The notes beneath the pieces were generated by a model, which saw nothing but the letters and a program-made list of their open reading frames with translations, was not told where the DNA came from and did not search any database. Shown piece by piece: positions 33,907 through 46,200 of a DNA stretch of 64,000 bases (its first letter is position 1; the number at the start of each line of letters is the position of its first letter). The stretch lies in the NCBI GenBank assembly GCA_039602395.1, contig JBCNJP010000025.1, positions 98,818,124 to 98,882,123 of the forward strand, read 5' to 3'. This DNA comes from Deinandra increscens subsp. villosa (lineage: Eukaryota; Streptophyta; Magnoliopsida; Asterales; Asteraceae). The translations under genes and the position numbers were made by a program.

Positions 33907-36534
33907 ACTAGATTAGCTATATTGTACATTCGATTTTTTATTCTATTTCAATGTATTTAAAGGTAGTTATTTGTTTGTTATTTACAAAATTTTATATGAT
34001 CAAGTGTGTATAGTAACATATTAACTAGTGATTGATCATTGATGGTTGTCATATTGACTTAATTTATACAGTATTTTTTTCCCCATTACATTGAACAAAA
34101 GGATATGTTTAATTTTGAGCAATTTTAAGGTGTTTATGATAATTGAGTTCACTTTCTTGTCTGTTAAGGTGTTTATAAAGATGCAAATAGGTATATGTTG
34201 TTACATAGGTTAAAAAATAGGTGATATTACCCATTTGACGTTGAAATCATATGAAATAATGTATTAAAGATGAGTATACCATGTGGTTTAAAAGGTTCGG
34301 TAAACCTATGAAGACAAACTACACAATGCTACTAAAGTAACAGAAGATCAAATCATCAATTGAAATTTACTGAAATGACATAAAAGTTTAATTATGAGTA
34401 ATACTTGATTGATTTAAAGAAACATAAAGATTTTTTAAAAAAATAAGAAGATTTTAATCATAAAATATAAAGTGTTGACATGAATAGTCTCTTTAGTTTG
34501 AGGTAGCCCAGCTTTGCCCAACCATGATACCTTTGGAGACTTGCATCCAATATAAGGGATTGTTTCTATGGTTTAAACCCGTAACCTCTAAATCACAAAG
34601 AGTAACTTATTAATTGTTGCAATACCCATCAACTACTAGACCAGGTTACAAAAAGAGTTATACCAGGAATCAACCGTTTTGTAAAAAATGCAATCTCCAT
34701 TATAAGAGTACCTACGATAGTATCGTTTGCGGTAAATGCAAGAAGTCTGATTGCTTCACGATTAGATGTACATAGTCTTACTCCACAAATTTATACAAGG
34801 GATTGTTTCTGTGGTTTAAACCCATAACCTCAAAATCACAAAGAGTAACTTATCGCGCGGTTGTTGCATACCCACCATTTATCGTGCCGGCTAATCTTCA
34901 TAAATTGAGTGGGTTCTTTCATTAAAAATAAAAGTAAAATAATCAATGCAAAAAGTTATCAAATAACAATAAAATCAAGTTGTACGAGAGAATATTTTTA
35001 TTAGACAATGCCACAATTGTAAAAAAGCCATGGGAGATACAAAATTATAACTTGAAATTTCTTTAGACAAAAAATACTGTAATAATACGTTATAAACTAA
35101 ACTCTTACCATTTTCAACTCTTTAAGTAGAGAGTGGTCAGTGGACATCCTCTTGAGAAATTATGTGTTTCTTAACCAAAGGTTGTGACTTGTGTGTTATG
35201 AAATAGCCCATGGTTTATGGGCCCAGTATCCAACCATCTAAAAGGCTCAAAAATACAACTCCAAGTATGAAAAATAAGAAGCTAGAACATATAGGGCATT
35301 GAGAAAAATGAGTAATCTTCTTATTCTAAAAGGAGTTAATCCTAATTTGTTGAAGATATACGCTTGAAGAAAAAAAAGATAAATCAAAATAGAATTTAGA
35401 GATATTTATTAGAGTATATGTGCTAAAAGAAATTGTTTTTATTTAGTTTTCTAGTTTAGGTGTAATTAGGTTTCTTGTTTTCCAAGATTTAGTTTTAATA
35501 TAAATAGATCTATAGAGCTTTGTATTTTTTATGGTTTTCATTCATAATAATATTCTAATAATTCGTAGGTGCGTTATAGTGTTCATATATCGATTATGGG
35601 CCCACTTCCCATCTTCTACTTTGTAGTTATCTAATTTCTCATCTCCCTTCTAAATTGGGTTCCGTGATTGGCTATCATTCCATAACTAATAGAAACTACC
35701 AAATTCGAGTTACGGTGTAAAATCCGTCCACAACATTATGAGTTTAGATCTTGCATCTTTTATTTTAGGGTGACTTTATCCTTCAATATTTAGATATCCC
35801 TTTTTAGAAAATAAACTTAAGTTGTTCGTATGCATTTGTTGGTTACCAAAAAATTACTGAAGATGGTTAAAACATTCAACTTGGTTTATTTACTTTAATC
35901 AACATTAAAAGGTATAAACGTTAGTAATAATAATAATAAGTTATAAAATAAAGTGTCCCTTCACATTTAATAAAAACTTTGTAACATAAGCAATTAATTC
36001 CAAAGATATATACATGATGCATTTTCACTTCGTCATTGTCATTTGTCAACAATCATTCAATCAAGCGAGTGAGTTAATCAACCACGAGGACTTGTTCGGA
36101 TGGTCACTAACGATTAGAAGAGATTTGAGATTGAGATGTCACAAGTTCGATGCCTGAGTTCTCAGGCATGGACGAACCTAGTTCAAGACTAAGGGTGACA
36201 CATGTCACCCCTTAAACCCGTATGCGAAGTGAAAATATTTTAGATTTTTTTGTTTTTAATGTACATGTGCTATCCTAAAAAAATTGTGCGTGTAATACCT
36301 CTTAAGAAAAATTTTAATTCTATCATTACTCTCAAGTTTTACCACCCAACCATTTAGAAAGACTGATTTTTCCTAAAACAAGCTCAACTGATGTAATATT
36401 ATCTAGCTTTCCAGAGCTGTTAAAAAAAAGGTGAATCAACATCGAGTTCTGGCTTCTGAGTAAAGACTTCAGACTCAGAGTACATATATAAGACTTTAAG
36501 TATATTAAAATATCTGTAATAACATAACCAAAAC
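33907..36534. other. Intergenic DNA, NCL to tRNA
   Basis: No protein gene. SINE-related fragments lie at 34500-34880. An LTR-like stretch with a TATA-type AATATAAATAG (about 35497) and polyadenylation-like sequence lies at about 35170-35720, but I cannot match its ends. 36080-36170 has tRNA-like A/B-box fragments (GTTCGGATGGTC, CAAGTTCGATGCC) that may be another SINE head. Confidence 0.45.
34554..34877 (-). repeat. Pair of SINE-related fragments in direct repeat
   Basis: 34554-34630 and 34797-34877 share AAGGGATTGTTTCT, GGTTTAAACCC and AATCACAAAGAGTAACTTAT. On the minus strand the GGGTTTAAACC is box B-like and CTGGTCTAGTAGTTGATGG upstream of it is box A-like, which suggests SINE fragments. 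Confidence 0.45.
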
Positions 36535-36608
36535 AGTCCCGTAGCTCAGTTGGTTAGAGCGTTGGTCTTATGAGCCGAAGGTCGCGGGTTCGAGCCCCGC
36601 CGGGACTA
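36535..36608 (+). tRNA. tRNA gene, probably tRNA-Ile(UAU)
   Basis: A full cloverleaf folds. Acceptor AGTCCCG pairs with CGGGACT. The D arm is GCTC/GAGC around AGTTGGTTA, the T arm is GCGGG/CCCGC with loop TTCGAGC, and the discriminator is A. The anticodon loop is CTTATGA, giving anticodon UAU (isoleucine, AUA codons). The anticodon stem TTGGT/GCCGA has two T-G wobbles and position 37 is G, where Ile tRNAs usually have A, so the isotype is less sure than the tRNA call. There is no intron and CCA is not encoded, as in nuclear genes. A run of five T at 36612-36616 is a Pol III terminator. Confidence 0.93.
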
Positions 36609-39303
36609 ATATTTTTATCTACCCATAATCTTTTCATGTTTTGTTCGTATTAACTATTAAATATCTAATGACCAGCACAGCACATCCTTTAAAATGAGAG
36701 TGTTTGTTTATGATTAGGTTAAGCCTCACCTTTTCTTTTATTACAAGCTTATCTAATTTCTGATCTTAATGTAGTCATTTTTTATAAGGTTTTTATTTCT
36801 ACAACGTGTGGAAGTATAGCTTAAATAACTATGTGTGTTTTTCCTACACGATACAATGGGAACCTCATATGTTACAAAATATAAAGTTTTATTTACATAA
36901 GTAATTGAGTAGTACGTTTAATTAATTATAAAAATTGTGCACAATACGTGTTTTATGTCGATAGTAGACATGTAATATTATTATGATGACATGTACTCAA
37001 TTTGTCATTTCATTGAACCATGTATGGTAGTATGATCTTTTTGTGGGCAATTGTATATCTCTCTTTCTAAACTTGTGAAATTGTATTATGCATTGAAGAC
37101 TTATGTTATGAAAAAATATATAACTTTGCTCCAAAGTAGGGGGATATATACAATTCTCTAAAAGTATTTGAACATAGCCAACAAAACCGCAAAAGCTTTC
37201 TGGAAAAGGTTGAAATTGTCAACAAAATTGATTTAAGGAAGCAATTATGGTTACCATGGTCTTCAATATGAATACTTTTATATGCTTTCGACGTATCACC
37301 CTAACCTATGGTTCTTATCGATTTTTCCTCGGTCGATTCGGTTTTCAATTTTTAAATCACTATGGTTTGATTAACTAATTTTTTTTACACCTTTGCCCCA
37401 CCCCCTCACCTCCATGCTTGAAGGTGCCTCTATCTTTTTTCTTTATTTTATTTTCAGTTTTTCCAAATCTTTTTTCTACTTTTCTAATTTATTATTTAGT
37501 TTTCATATTAATTTTTTTAAAATTAGGTTATGTGATTGTTTGTTTGATTTTTATTTGTTGTTTTTTATTAATTAATTAAAATACTATTTAATTATATATG
37601 TTGTTTTTTCTTTATTTTTCCTTTACTATTAGTCCCGTCATAAAATTCAGGTTAAGCTCGTTAAATTGGACTAATTTGTATATTTTGTCAAATTAATATC
37701 TTACACAAGTTAGATTATACTTCATACTAAAAAATATATTTAAACAAAATGTGATGTAGATATTTAATAAATCCAATATCAGATACTCTATTATAATTTT
37801 AATAATTAGATAACATAGTTTAATCAATAGAAAAATATGTATTTGACTCTGAGGAGCCGGATTACGTGTAGTTAAATTAAGTAAATTGCTTAGCTTTTGT
37901 GAGATGAGACTTCCTATATATATATATCACAATTTGAGTTTGTTTATTGGGATGATTGGAAAAATTCCTACCCAAGATCAACAAATAAGCCTCAAAAAGT
38001 CCAAGTTCAGCTGGTCTATAAACTTTTGGTTTGGCATGAGAAAATTAGAGACAAACATGATTATTATAAACTTTGCAACTATATATTAGAGCCCTACGTG
38101 GGCGTCGATACGAGCTTAGCTGTCCACGAGCTATTTGAGATCGGTTCGATAAAAACTAAAAACAAACCAAGTCGAACTCAAGTTTTGAAATATGGTTCAC
38201 TTAATAACTGAGCTCGGGCCCAAGTTTTAACATATCATGCTCGAGCCAGCTTGTGAACCTTAACGGGCCTTTTAATATTTATGTTTATTTAATTTATTAA
38301 ATATACTTTAGAAAAATAATTATTTTTGTATTTAAACTTATGATTAAATAATTAAAAATTTGTATTACAGTATATATAAAAAAGTATAATTATAAATATA
38401 TTCCAAATTTAACTATAAGTATATTAATTAGATAATTTAATAATAAAAGAGTCGAGACCGAGCCGAACTCAACCTTAAATAATTTCTCATTAGCCTAGCT
38501 CGAGTTTCGAAAACAAATTGTCAATAATGAAAGGTCGATCTAAATTAGAGCTTCATTTCCAAAGTTCAAGCTCAGCTTGTGAGAAATTATTGAAACTCTT
38601 TTGTTTATATATTTTTATAATTAAATTTGTATACTTTCATAACTATATTTTTATGTACAATTTAATACTTATTATTTAATTATATATAACAATTATTATT
38701 ATTTTTAAATATATTTAATACGTTAAATGAAAATTATATAACCTCGTTAAAGCTCATGACCCGTGTCGAGTTCGTCTTATAACAAGCCATATTTCAGAAA
38801 TTAAGCTCGAGTTAAAAATCAAACTCTATAAGGCTCGACTTATTTCAAGTTTTTTTTTTATTTTCTTTTTGTTTATAAAAACGATTAGAATAACCCGTGA
38901 TCATGTCGACTCATTTGCATCCAACATAATGGTCGATTTAAAAGGAAAAAAATATATATTTTTCAGTAATATAAAATTATAAAATGGTTTATAACTTATA
39001 TCGACTTTTGCAGTGATGGATATCGGTCGATGATATCGAGCCACAACTGAAACTGCTAGCCACTGTCATCATCAAATTGAGTGCCTTAGATTCGCCGTCG
39101 TCGTCGCCGTTTCCTCGCCGGAAACCGCCCCCTCTTTTCTCTCTTCGAATCCATCTCCATTCGTGCTCTTCTTTATTAATATTATCCCATTCATCGATCA
39201 CACAATCAAACGCATAGTTATTTATACCGGGACTCCAGAAGCACAGCCACAATCAGTTCAGTGAATATATTGTGTAGAAAATCGATCGATTGATCTCTGT
39301 AAG
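36609..39303. other. Intergenic DNA, tRNA to TMEM120-like gene
   Basis: No gene supported. 37044-37155 is a third relic of the CAATTGTATAT/GGGGGATATATACAATT MITE-like family. 38090-38860 is a degraded repeat rich in GAGCTCG/CTCGAG-type words (for example GAGCTCGGGCC near 38211) in an AT-rich background. The last 300 bp are promoter and 5' UTR of the next gene. Confidence 0.5.
36612..36616 (+). terminator. Pol III terminator of the tRNA gene
   Basis: TTTTT three bases after the mature tRNA 3' end. Confidence 0.7.
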
Positions 39304-42300
39304 ATGGGCGATTCCACCGCCACCATTAGAGGCGGTGATAATAACTCATCTGAGAGAAACGCGGCGGAGGAAGTTTGTAGAATCGTGGAACAGAGTAAAG
39401 AGTTGCAGGAATCAGCAGCAACTTTAATTTCTGAAAATTCGCAGGAGGAAGCATCGCTAAGGCAACGAGCCCTAGCACTTGATTCAAACATTAAGAGGCT
39501 TCATTCATTCATTGTTTCCTCCGTCAAAAAAGGGAATTTGGATCCAAAAGATGCTGAAAAAGTACTGTGTTAATTTAAGCTAGTAAATGCTCATTTATGT
39601 TTCAGATTCACGTTATTATCCTTTATACATCGTTAATTGAGGGTTTTATACTTATAGTTACAAAATGGATTATGTATTTTGAGATTTAGATGATTATTTG
39701 GCTTGTCTGTACAGTTGATTGCAGAGCTAAGTAGAGCAAGTTATACATTGAGTGAAGGAGATGCAGCTGCATTTCTTCCCAGTAAATCTTATGGTGATCT
39801 CCTTAATTAGTTGTATTAGTTGTTCATTAGTTTCTTTTATTAGTTACATTAGTAAATATAATTTTGACATCCAAACTTAAGCATCTATATTTTTCAGCTT
39901 AATTGGGGTTGTTTGGTTACAGGAAGGTTTTTGAGGGCATTTCTTGGTCCAATAAATGTCCATGCTACTAGAAAGGATGTTCAACTGAAAGTGAAAGAGG
40001 AATACAATAATTTCAGGGTACCCTTTAAAATCTACACCCCTGTTTGTTTATAATGTTAGTCATATTTGGTGTTCATTATGCACATGTTTGATCTTCCAAA
40101 TGAAACATTTGTATCTGCTAGAACCTTTGTAATAACAGGCATCCAGTAAGAAGTGGTTCATTTCGTTTACATTAATCTTGTCTTTATGATTGTTAAGTGT
40201 AACCAGTTTTGCTTTTTAAAAGAAAGAATCATGGAACTATGTGTTCTTTCCTTTTGGTTTCTATGAGCAGGATAGGACTGCGTATCTGTTTCTCTTTTTT
40301 CCATCTTTGTTACTGCTGCTTAAGTCATGGGTCTGGAATGGATGTTTTCCTGCATTACCTGTCCAGCTTTACCAGGTAAAATATATATTTTATGTCATTT
40401 ACATGTTTATTAGATCGTATAAGTTAATGGACATGTCACAAGAGCATAATAAGTGTCCTGTTTTCAGGCGTGGCTACTATTTCTCTACACAGGGTTGGCT
40501 TTGAGAGAGAATATTTTGAGAGTTAATGGAAGTGATATACGTCCATGGTAATTTTATGCCATTTTGCCTCTTCGATTTTTTCCTTTTAATGTTGGCGTAA
40601 CACATCTCCTCTATTTAATCATCCGTATTCCTTCATGCTGTGCTACTTTGAATTTGTATATACTGATTATAGCAACTTCAAGTCTTGATAGTTAGTTTTC
40701 AAAGTTTGGAGAAACGTACTCTCCTTAAAGTTATAAGAATATCTATGGTCTAATAAATCATTGTTTATCACTTCATCCAGAGGTGAACCTACCATATGGG
40801 TCCAGGGTCAAGCGACCCCGCAGTTTTTATTGTATTTTATATGTAATGTATACTATCATTTTTTATCGATCCTCAAGAATTTTGAATGACGACCCCTATG
40901 AATTTGTTGTGTGATCGAAATAAATAATGATAGATGGTTGGATGGTTAACCCCATCTCCCTGAATCAGTTGACCAGGTTTAAAACCTTGTCAGCATGTGA
41001 CCCGACCTAAAATTTAAGCGTTGAGTTGATAGACATTCAAGCACTAAAAGAAACCGACTCGGTGGGAAACATTTTCTGGGGCCACCCCTGCCTTCACCCA
41101 ATTTTACAGAAGTCTCTTTTCCCCCCAAAATGCCGTTTTTTATCATGTTATCAGTTATTCCTTAGATAATCAGAATTTTAGCAAAACACCCAAACAAACA
41201 TATTGTTATTTGATAATTACAGCTGCAGAGAGCAGGACGTCTGAGCACTATTTTCTATGGTCTGCATTTTTACATTAAAGTGGATATATCATCCCTATCA
41301 TACAATGTGGAAGTTGAGAAACAAGGATGCTATTTCTATTGATACTTATATTCGAACTTTTTTCAGGTGGATATATCATCATTATTGTGCAATGCTTATG
41401 GCACTCATAAGCCTGACATGGGAGATAGAAAGGCAACCTGATTGTTCACAAAAGCAGGTTATTCGTTCTAAATAGATTCATTTAAGATTCAGGCTTGATT
41501 CTTTAACTTTTATCTGTGAATTTCAACCTTTTTGCAGAAAGGCATACAATTGTTTCTTAAATGGGCAATCATGCAAGGAATTGCAATGCTTCTACAGAAC
41601 AGATACCAACGCCAGAGGCTCTACACTCGTATTGCATTGGGAAAGGTCTTTTTGTTAAATATATAATGACATTAATTATAATTATGAAAAACAAAAGGCT
41701 TGTTCTAAAGTATATAGGTTTTCTTATATTCTTCAAATTCTGGAGTTTCACTCAAGATATTTGTTACTAGGAGTAAAGAGTAAATATGACCTGAAACTCA
41801 CCTCATAAAATTGACTCTTGTTTTGGTTGTAGGCTAGAAGAATGGATGTTGTGTGGGGAGAAACTGCTGGAGTAGAAGGCCAAATATGGTTGCTATACCC
41901 CATACTATTTGTCTTGCAGGTGATTTGTCAAATAATTTAGAAAAATAACTTATGCATTCCTGAAGAATTATGCCCTCTTTTTACCTAGTTTTTGGTCCAG
42001 TTTTGACTTTTAATGAGAGCCAAAAGGGTTTGGTTCTGGGGTTCAGTGTCAGTAACTGAAAGAATATGTTGCTTATTCAACGAATTAGAACTAAAGTAAT
42101 TTTGTTTAAAACGTACTTTAATAAACATTTTGTATAGTTGAGGGAACTAGAAGCATGGATTTATGACTTTAAATTCAGAAACTACTAGGTTTTAACATAA
42201 TGGGGGTGAAAAGATGTATATTTAGGAAGTGGTAATGAGATAATGAATAAGCAGAATTAAATTGTGGCTGGTGATGGTGTTTTCATTTTATCTTCAGATA

Positions 42301-42830
42301 ATGAGAAAATTAAATCGTTTTATGCTAAGTTTAAAAACTGATTATTAAGTTGCAATAATAAGATAATCAGCTCAAGACCTCAAATCGATGAACTCGGCAC
42401 CTTAGGAGCGTCACCTTAGGTGTATAGTTATATTTACAATCTGCTTGTTTTCTCTTCATAGGCTTTTGAAGCATACGTGGGTCTGCTATTGTTGAAAACC
42501 GCAGTGAGTGGTGTCATTTCCGAATGGCAGGTAAAGTAAAAAAGCCATTAATTGAAACAGTTGCATTACTAATCAACTCATAGGCCAGGCCAGAGTCATA
42601 TTTTGTTCTTCAGTTGTTCCTTAATTCAAATTAACCTTTATTTAAAACACTTGTATGACATTTGTATCCATCACTAGGTGGTTACTTGTGGAATCCTTCT
42701 GATAACTATGGCAGTCGGAAATTTCATAAACACGGTTGAAACCCTTGTGTCAAAGTCACGGGTCAAAGTCAAAGCCAAAATGAAGAAAGATAAAAGCAAA
42801 AGTGATCTGCTTCTGGGATCCCCAAGATGA
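39304..42830 (+). CDS. TMEM120/TMPIT-like membrane protein
   Basis: Ten exons encode 374 residues: 39304-39561, 39715-39793, 39923-40017, 40271-40375, 40468-40547, 41367-41457, 41538-41645, 41833-41919, 42462-42530, 42678-42830. All have GT-AG ends and phases join. The N-terminal third is charged and probably coiled-coil (about residues 20-80). About six membrane segments follow, starting at AYLFLFFPSLLLLL. The family signatures RIALGKARRMDVVWGETAGVEG and WLLYP are present (the first spans exons 7 and 8), with a lysine-rich C-terminus. TMEM120 proteins have a fold like ELOVL fatty-acid elongases and bind coenzyme A in animals; their role in plants is not established. A second copy of the last two exons follows the gap at 52442. 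Confidence 0.93.
40779..41091. mobile_element. hAT-like non-autonomous element in intron 5 of the TMEM120-like gene
   Basis: The ends AGAGGTGAACC and (inverse) GCAGGGGTGGCC are similar. The flanks CTTCATCC (40771-40778) and CTTCACCC (41092-41099) are an 8-bp repeat with one mismatch. 313 bp, no ORF. Confidence 0.5.
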
Positions 42831-43225
42831 AGATAGATAAAAGCATTTGTTGAGTCTGATTACAAAAGGGCAACTTGACCCTGGTGTGCCGAGGCTGCTC
42901 TTGGTTATCATGTTTATGTTGTTTAAAATAGTGAACCATTGGATCTTGTAAAACCTGGCTTTATAGTTGTGCCCATAAGATTACATTGAGTTTGTGGTTT
43001 TCTTAAGAGATGAATGGGCAACTTTTGCTGCATTTTGTATGAGTAGTTATAACACGGTTTCTTTTTGCAATCTATGTTTGAAAACTTAACTTTGAGTACA
43101 ATTGGACAAATAAAGTAACATGATACACCAACTGTAATTGTAAAAGAAAACTAACATCAGAAACCTGATAAATTCGTAACATTAGATGAGAATTCTGAAT
43201 ACTAGTACAATAAGATGGAATAAAC
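42831..43225. other. Convergent 3' region of TMEM120-like and FEN1 genes
   Basis: 395 bp between the two stop codons, holding the 3' UTRs of both genes. No other feature seen. Confidence 0.6.
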
Positions 43226-46200
43226 CTATTTCTTTTTTCTTCCAGCTCCAGCCTTTGCCTTTTTGTTGGCTGGTTCTTTTGTAGCCTTCTCATTTGTTTC
43301 CTGACAAACAAGAAACATCAACCACATGGTATAGAGACATTAATCTACATGCATATGTCAAAATTTGGAGAAATCAAAGATTAATCCATCATGTCAAGAT
43401 CACAAAACACCTAACCGGTGACTATTGATTCAAGATATATCTCATTTTGTAAAAGCATGTTACCAGCATTGAGATAAATAGGAAAGTACATTGCATTTGT
43501 GGCATTAGACCTACTTAAATAGCTTGACAGATTATTTTTTAAAATTATTTATTTATCTGGTTCAAGAATATCGCAGAATCTAAGAACAATGGCCCTTTCT
43601 GGTGGTCCATGGTGCTGAAAGTGAGAAACATATCATGGTTATAGAAGTATCCAGGAAATAGAAATAATAATAATAATACGCAGGGCTCAATTCTAAAGGT
43701 TCACCATTTTCAGCTTCATGTTCCAAAGCAGACACCTCTTGATAATATCAATGAGTGCCTGAAACGCACACCTAGAACTGGAGGACTAAAGCTGCTTATG
43801 ATCTGACAAGATGCTTCAGTGAATTTCCTACTCTTGATTACTTGTTTTGGAGATCCAAGAACACATTTAGTTTCCTGACAGCCAGTGTACTCAAAATTAT
43901 GGTGGATTATAAAGGATTATGGTTACTTTCCAAATTAACCACAAGCATTAAGGGTTTATTTTCTACTACTTGTTTCACATCGTACTCAAGAACACATTGT
44001 ACAAGAATCAATGGCATTACTGAGAAAGAAAACCTATTTTCTTAAAAATAGCAACACACACAGACACACACTCATCTAATCCTACCCCCATATCTACACC
44101 CTTATCAACCACAGGACTTGAACCCTCACCCTCAAGGGCATAGGGCACCACTATGTAGACACCGGATACTATTGGGCTACAAGCCCTTGGGTGGAAAAAA
44201 AACTACTACCAAGGAAAACCACTGTTAACTAAATTTGGTTATAAACTTATAGCCACATAAAATAAATATGCAATGTACAGTGGAATATTTCAATTAGTTT
44301 AAAATGAAACTTACCTTTCTTTTGGTGGGAACAGATGTGCTAGCGACTGGCTTAAAGAAAGATTCCATTCTGATTGAGAGAGAGATTGCATCAGAATTTC
44401 AGAGTAAAAAATCACCTATATAAATGATTCAGTTGTTTTCTTACCGGTTCTGTGTAGACTTGTTCTTGGAAGCTTTTATTTTCTCTATTGCCTAATATTA
44501 GAATCCATAATCAGTTATATATGTGAGCTAATACCAAAAAGTACAAAAGGATAAAAAGCAAGAAAATGAGTGAAATATCAGTAATCATGCCTTTGTGACT
44601 CTGTCACTGTTGAACCCATTTTCAGTCACCAAGAAGTTTATCAAGCCCTGAAAATGAAAAAAAAAATAAACAAATATAAATATTTAATAGATGGTAACAA
44701 GTAAAACAAACTCATAATCTGAAATCCAAATCTCTTTTTTACAAATAGACTCACTTCTTCATCTGGAGCAGTCCATTTAAGTTGAAGTTGCTCGTCATCA
44801 TCATTGCAGACCAGCGGTTCTTTAAAAAGACGCCGAGCCTCCTGATATGGCCAATCCTCAGGTATCTGATATCTGTGGAAAAGTAGTGTTTAGGAAAAGC
44901 AAACAGAATTGATCATTTTATGATGCAAATAACCTGTAACTAAAGAGTATTAAATCTTAGAGTCAATTGCACACACAACTATATGAAAGACCAGCTAGAA
45001 AAATAGAGAACCTGTCTCTGTTTATGTTCTCCAGAATACTCTCTATTGAGCCATGTTGGCGGATAAGCTTCAAAGCCGTCTGGCCACCAATACCTAAGGT
45101 TTACAAGACCAAAAAACTTGAATTGAAAGTAGTGGTGAATATAGGAAGTGCATGAAAGAGTGAATATTAAAATACTACATAATTTGAGTTTGTGATGATG
45201 GAAATATGGAATAAATGTATTACCTCTAATGCTGTCACAATAATCACACCCACAAAGAATGCACAGATCAATAAATTGATCCATGGTAAGGTTAAGTTCT
45301 TCCAAAACCTAACAAAATCAACATCTCGATGTTAAAACAGAGTAAACAGAACATAATTGCAATTTATTTTGTTGAACTTAGCACCTTGGAAACATCAAAT
45401 TCCATCACAGGGATCTTCTTTGAGCTCGGATCCATCAAATGACGAAGAAATTTGGTTGCTCCAAAAGTAAGGGAATCCATATCTTCAGATGCAACAGCAT
45501 ATACCTGAGGCGGGTTGTATTTTACATGTCAAACTACATGAATAAGTTAACATGTGACTGAACACTTCTGTTATACTCATATTAAATGAATATTACAGAC
45601 GAGTGTGATTGTAAAAGTAAAACAATCAAGATTTTTGGCATATAGACAAAGATACGTGCCTTATCAGATTTGCAAAGAGCAGAACACTGTGCCTCTGCTT
45701 CAGATGGAGCCTACATAAATACGCATCCAAGATATAAATAATAATAAGTTATTATGTGATGCTTCTTCACTCAAGTGATAATCATGCTTTGTTTATTTAT
45801 TTCCATTTGAAAATGTCACCTCAATTACTGGCACTCCCATAAGCCTAAGAAGTTTTTTGCAATCCTCATTATGTTGTCTAGTCACCTGGAATACAATTTA
45901 ATTGATGAATTTTTACAACTTCCATTCTGGTGTGCAGTGTGCCTTGCTCATAACTTATTACTTACCTTCACTGTACGTTTACTAAATTTCTCTATGTCTT
46001 CCTTGTTGCCAGACTACACTAACAGCAAACAATATGTGAAAATGGATGAAGAGTATGAAAATCACATGAAAAAAATAGAAAAATGGAATTAAGTGAAGAA
46101 AGAAAGTGAAAGCAACAGTCAAACACATTGTTAAGATGGGAAAAAAAGGCTTAATTTACCTTTATAGCCTCGTCTAAGCCAGCTGTTGCATCTTCTCTCC

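Noticed and set aside
37393..38211. Short reading frames between the tRNA and the TMEM120-like gene
   Set aside because: AT-rich with no domain, no splice partners, and lying in degraded repeats.
38989..39491. Antisense frames over the start of the TMEM120-like gene
   Set aside because: Shadows of exon 1 and its 5' UTR on the opposite strand.
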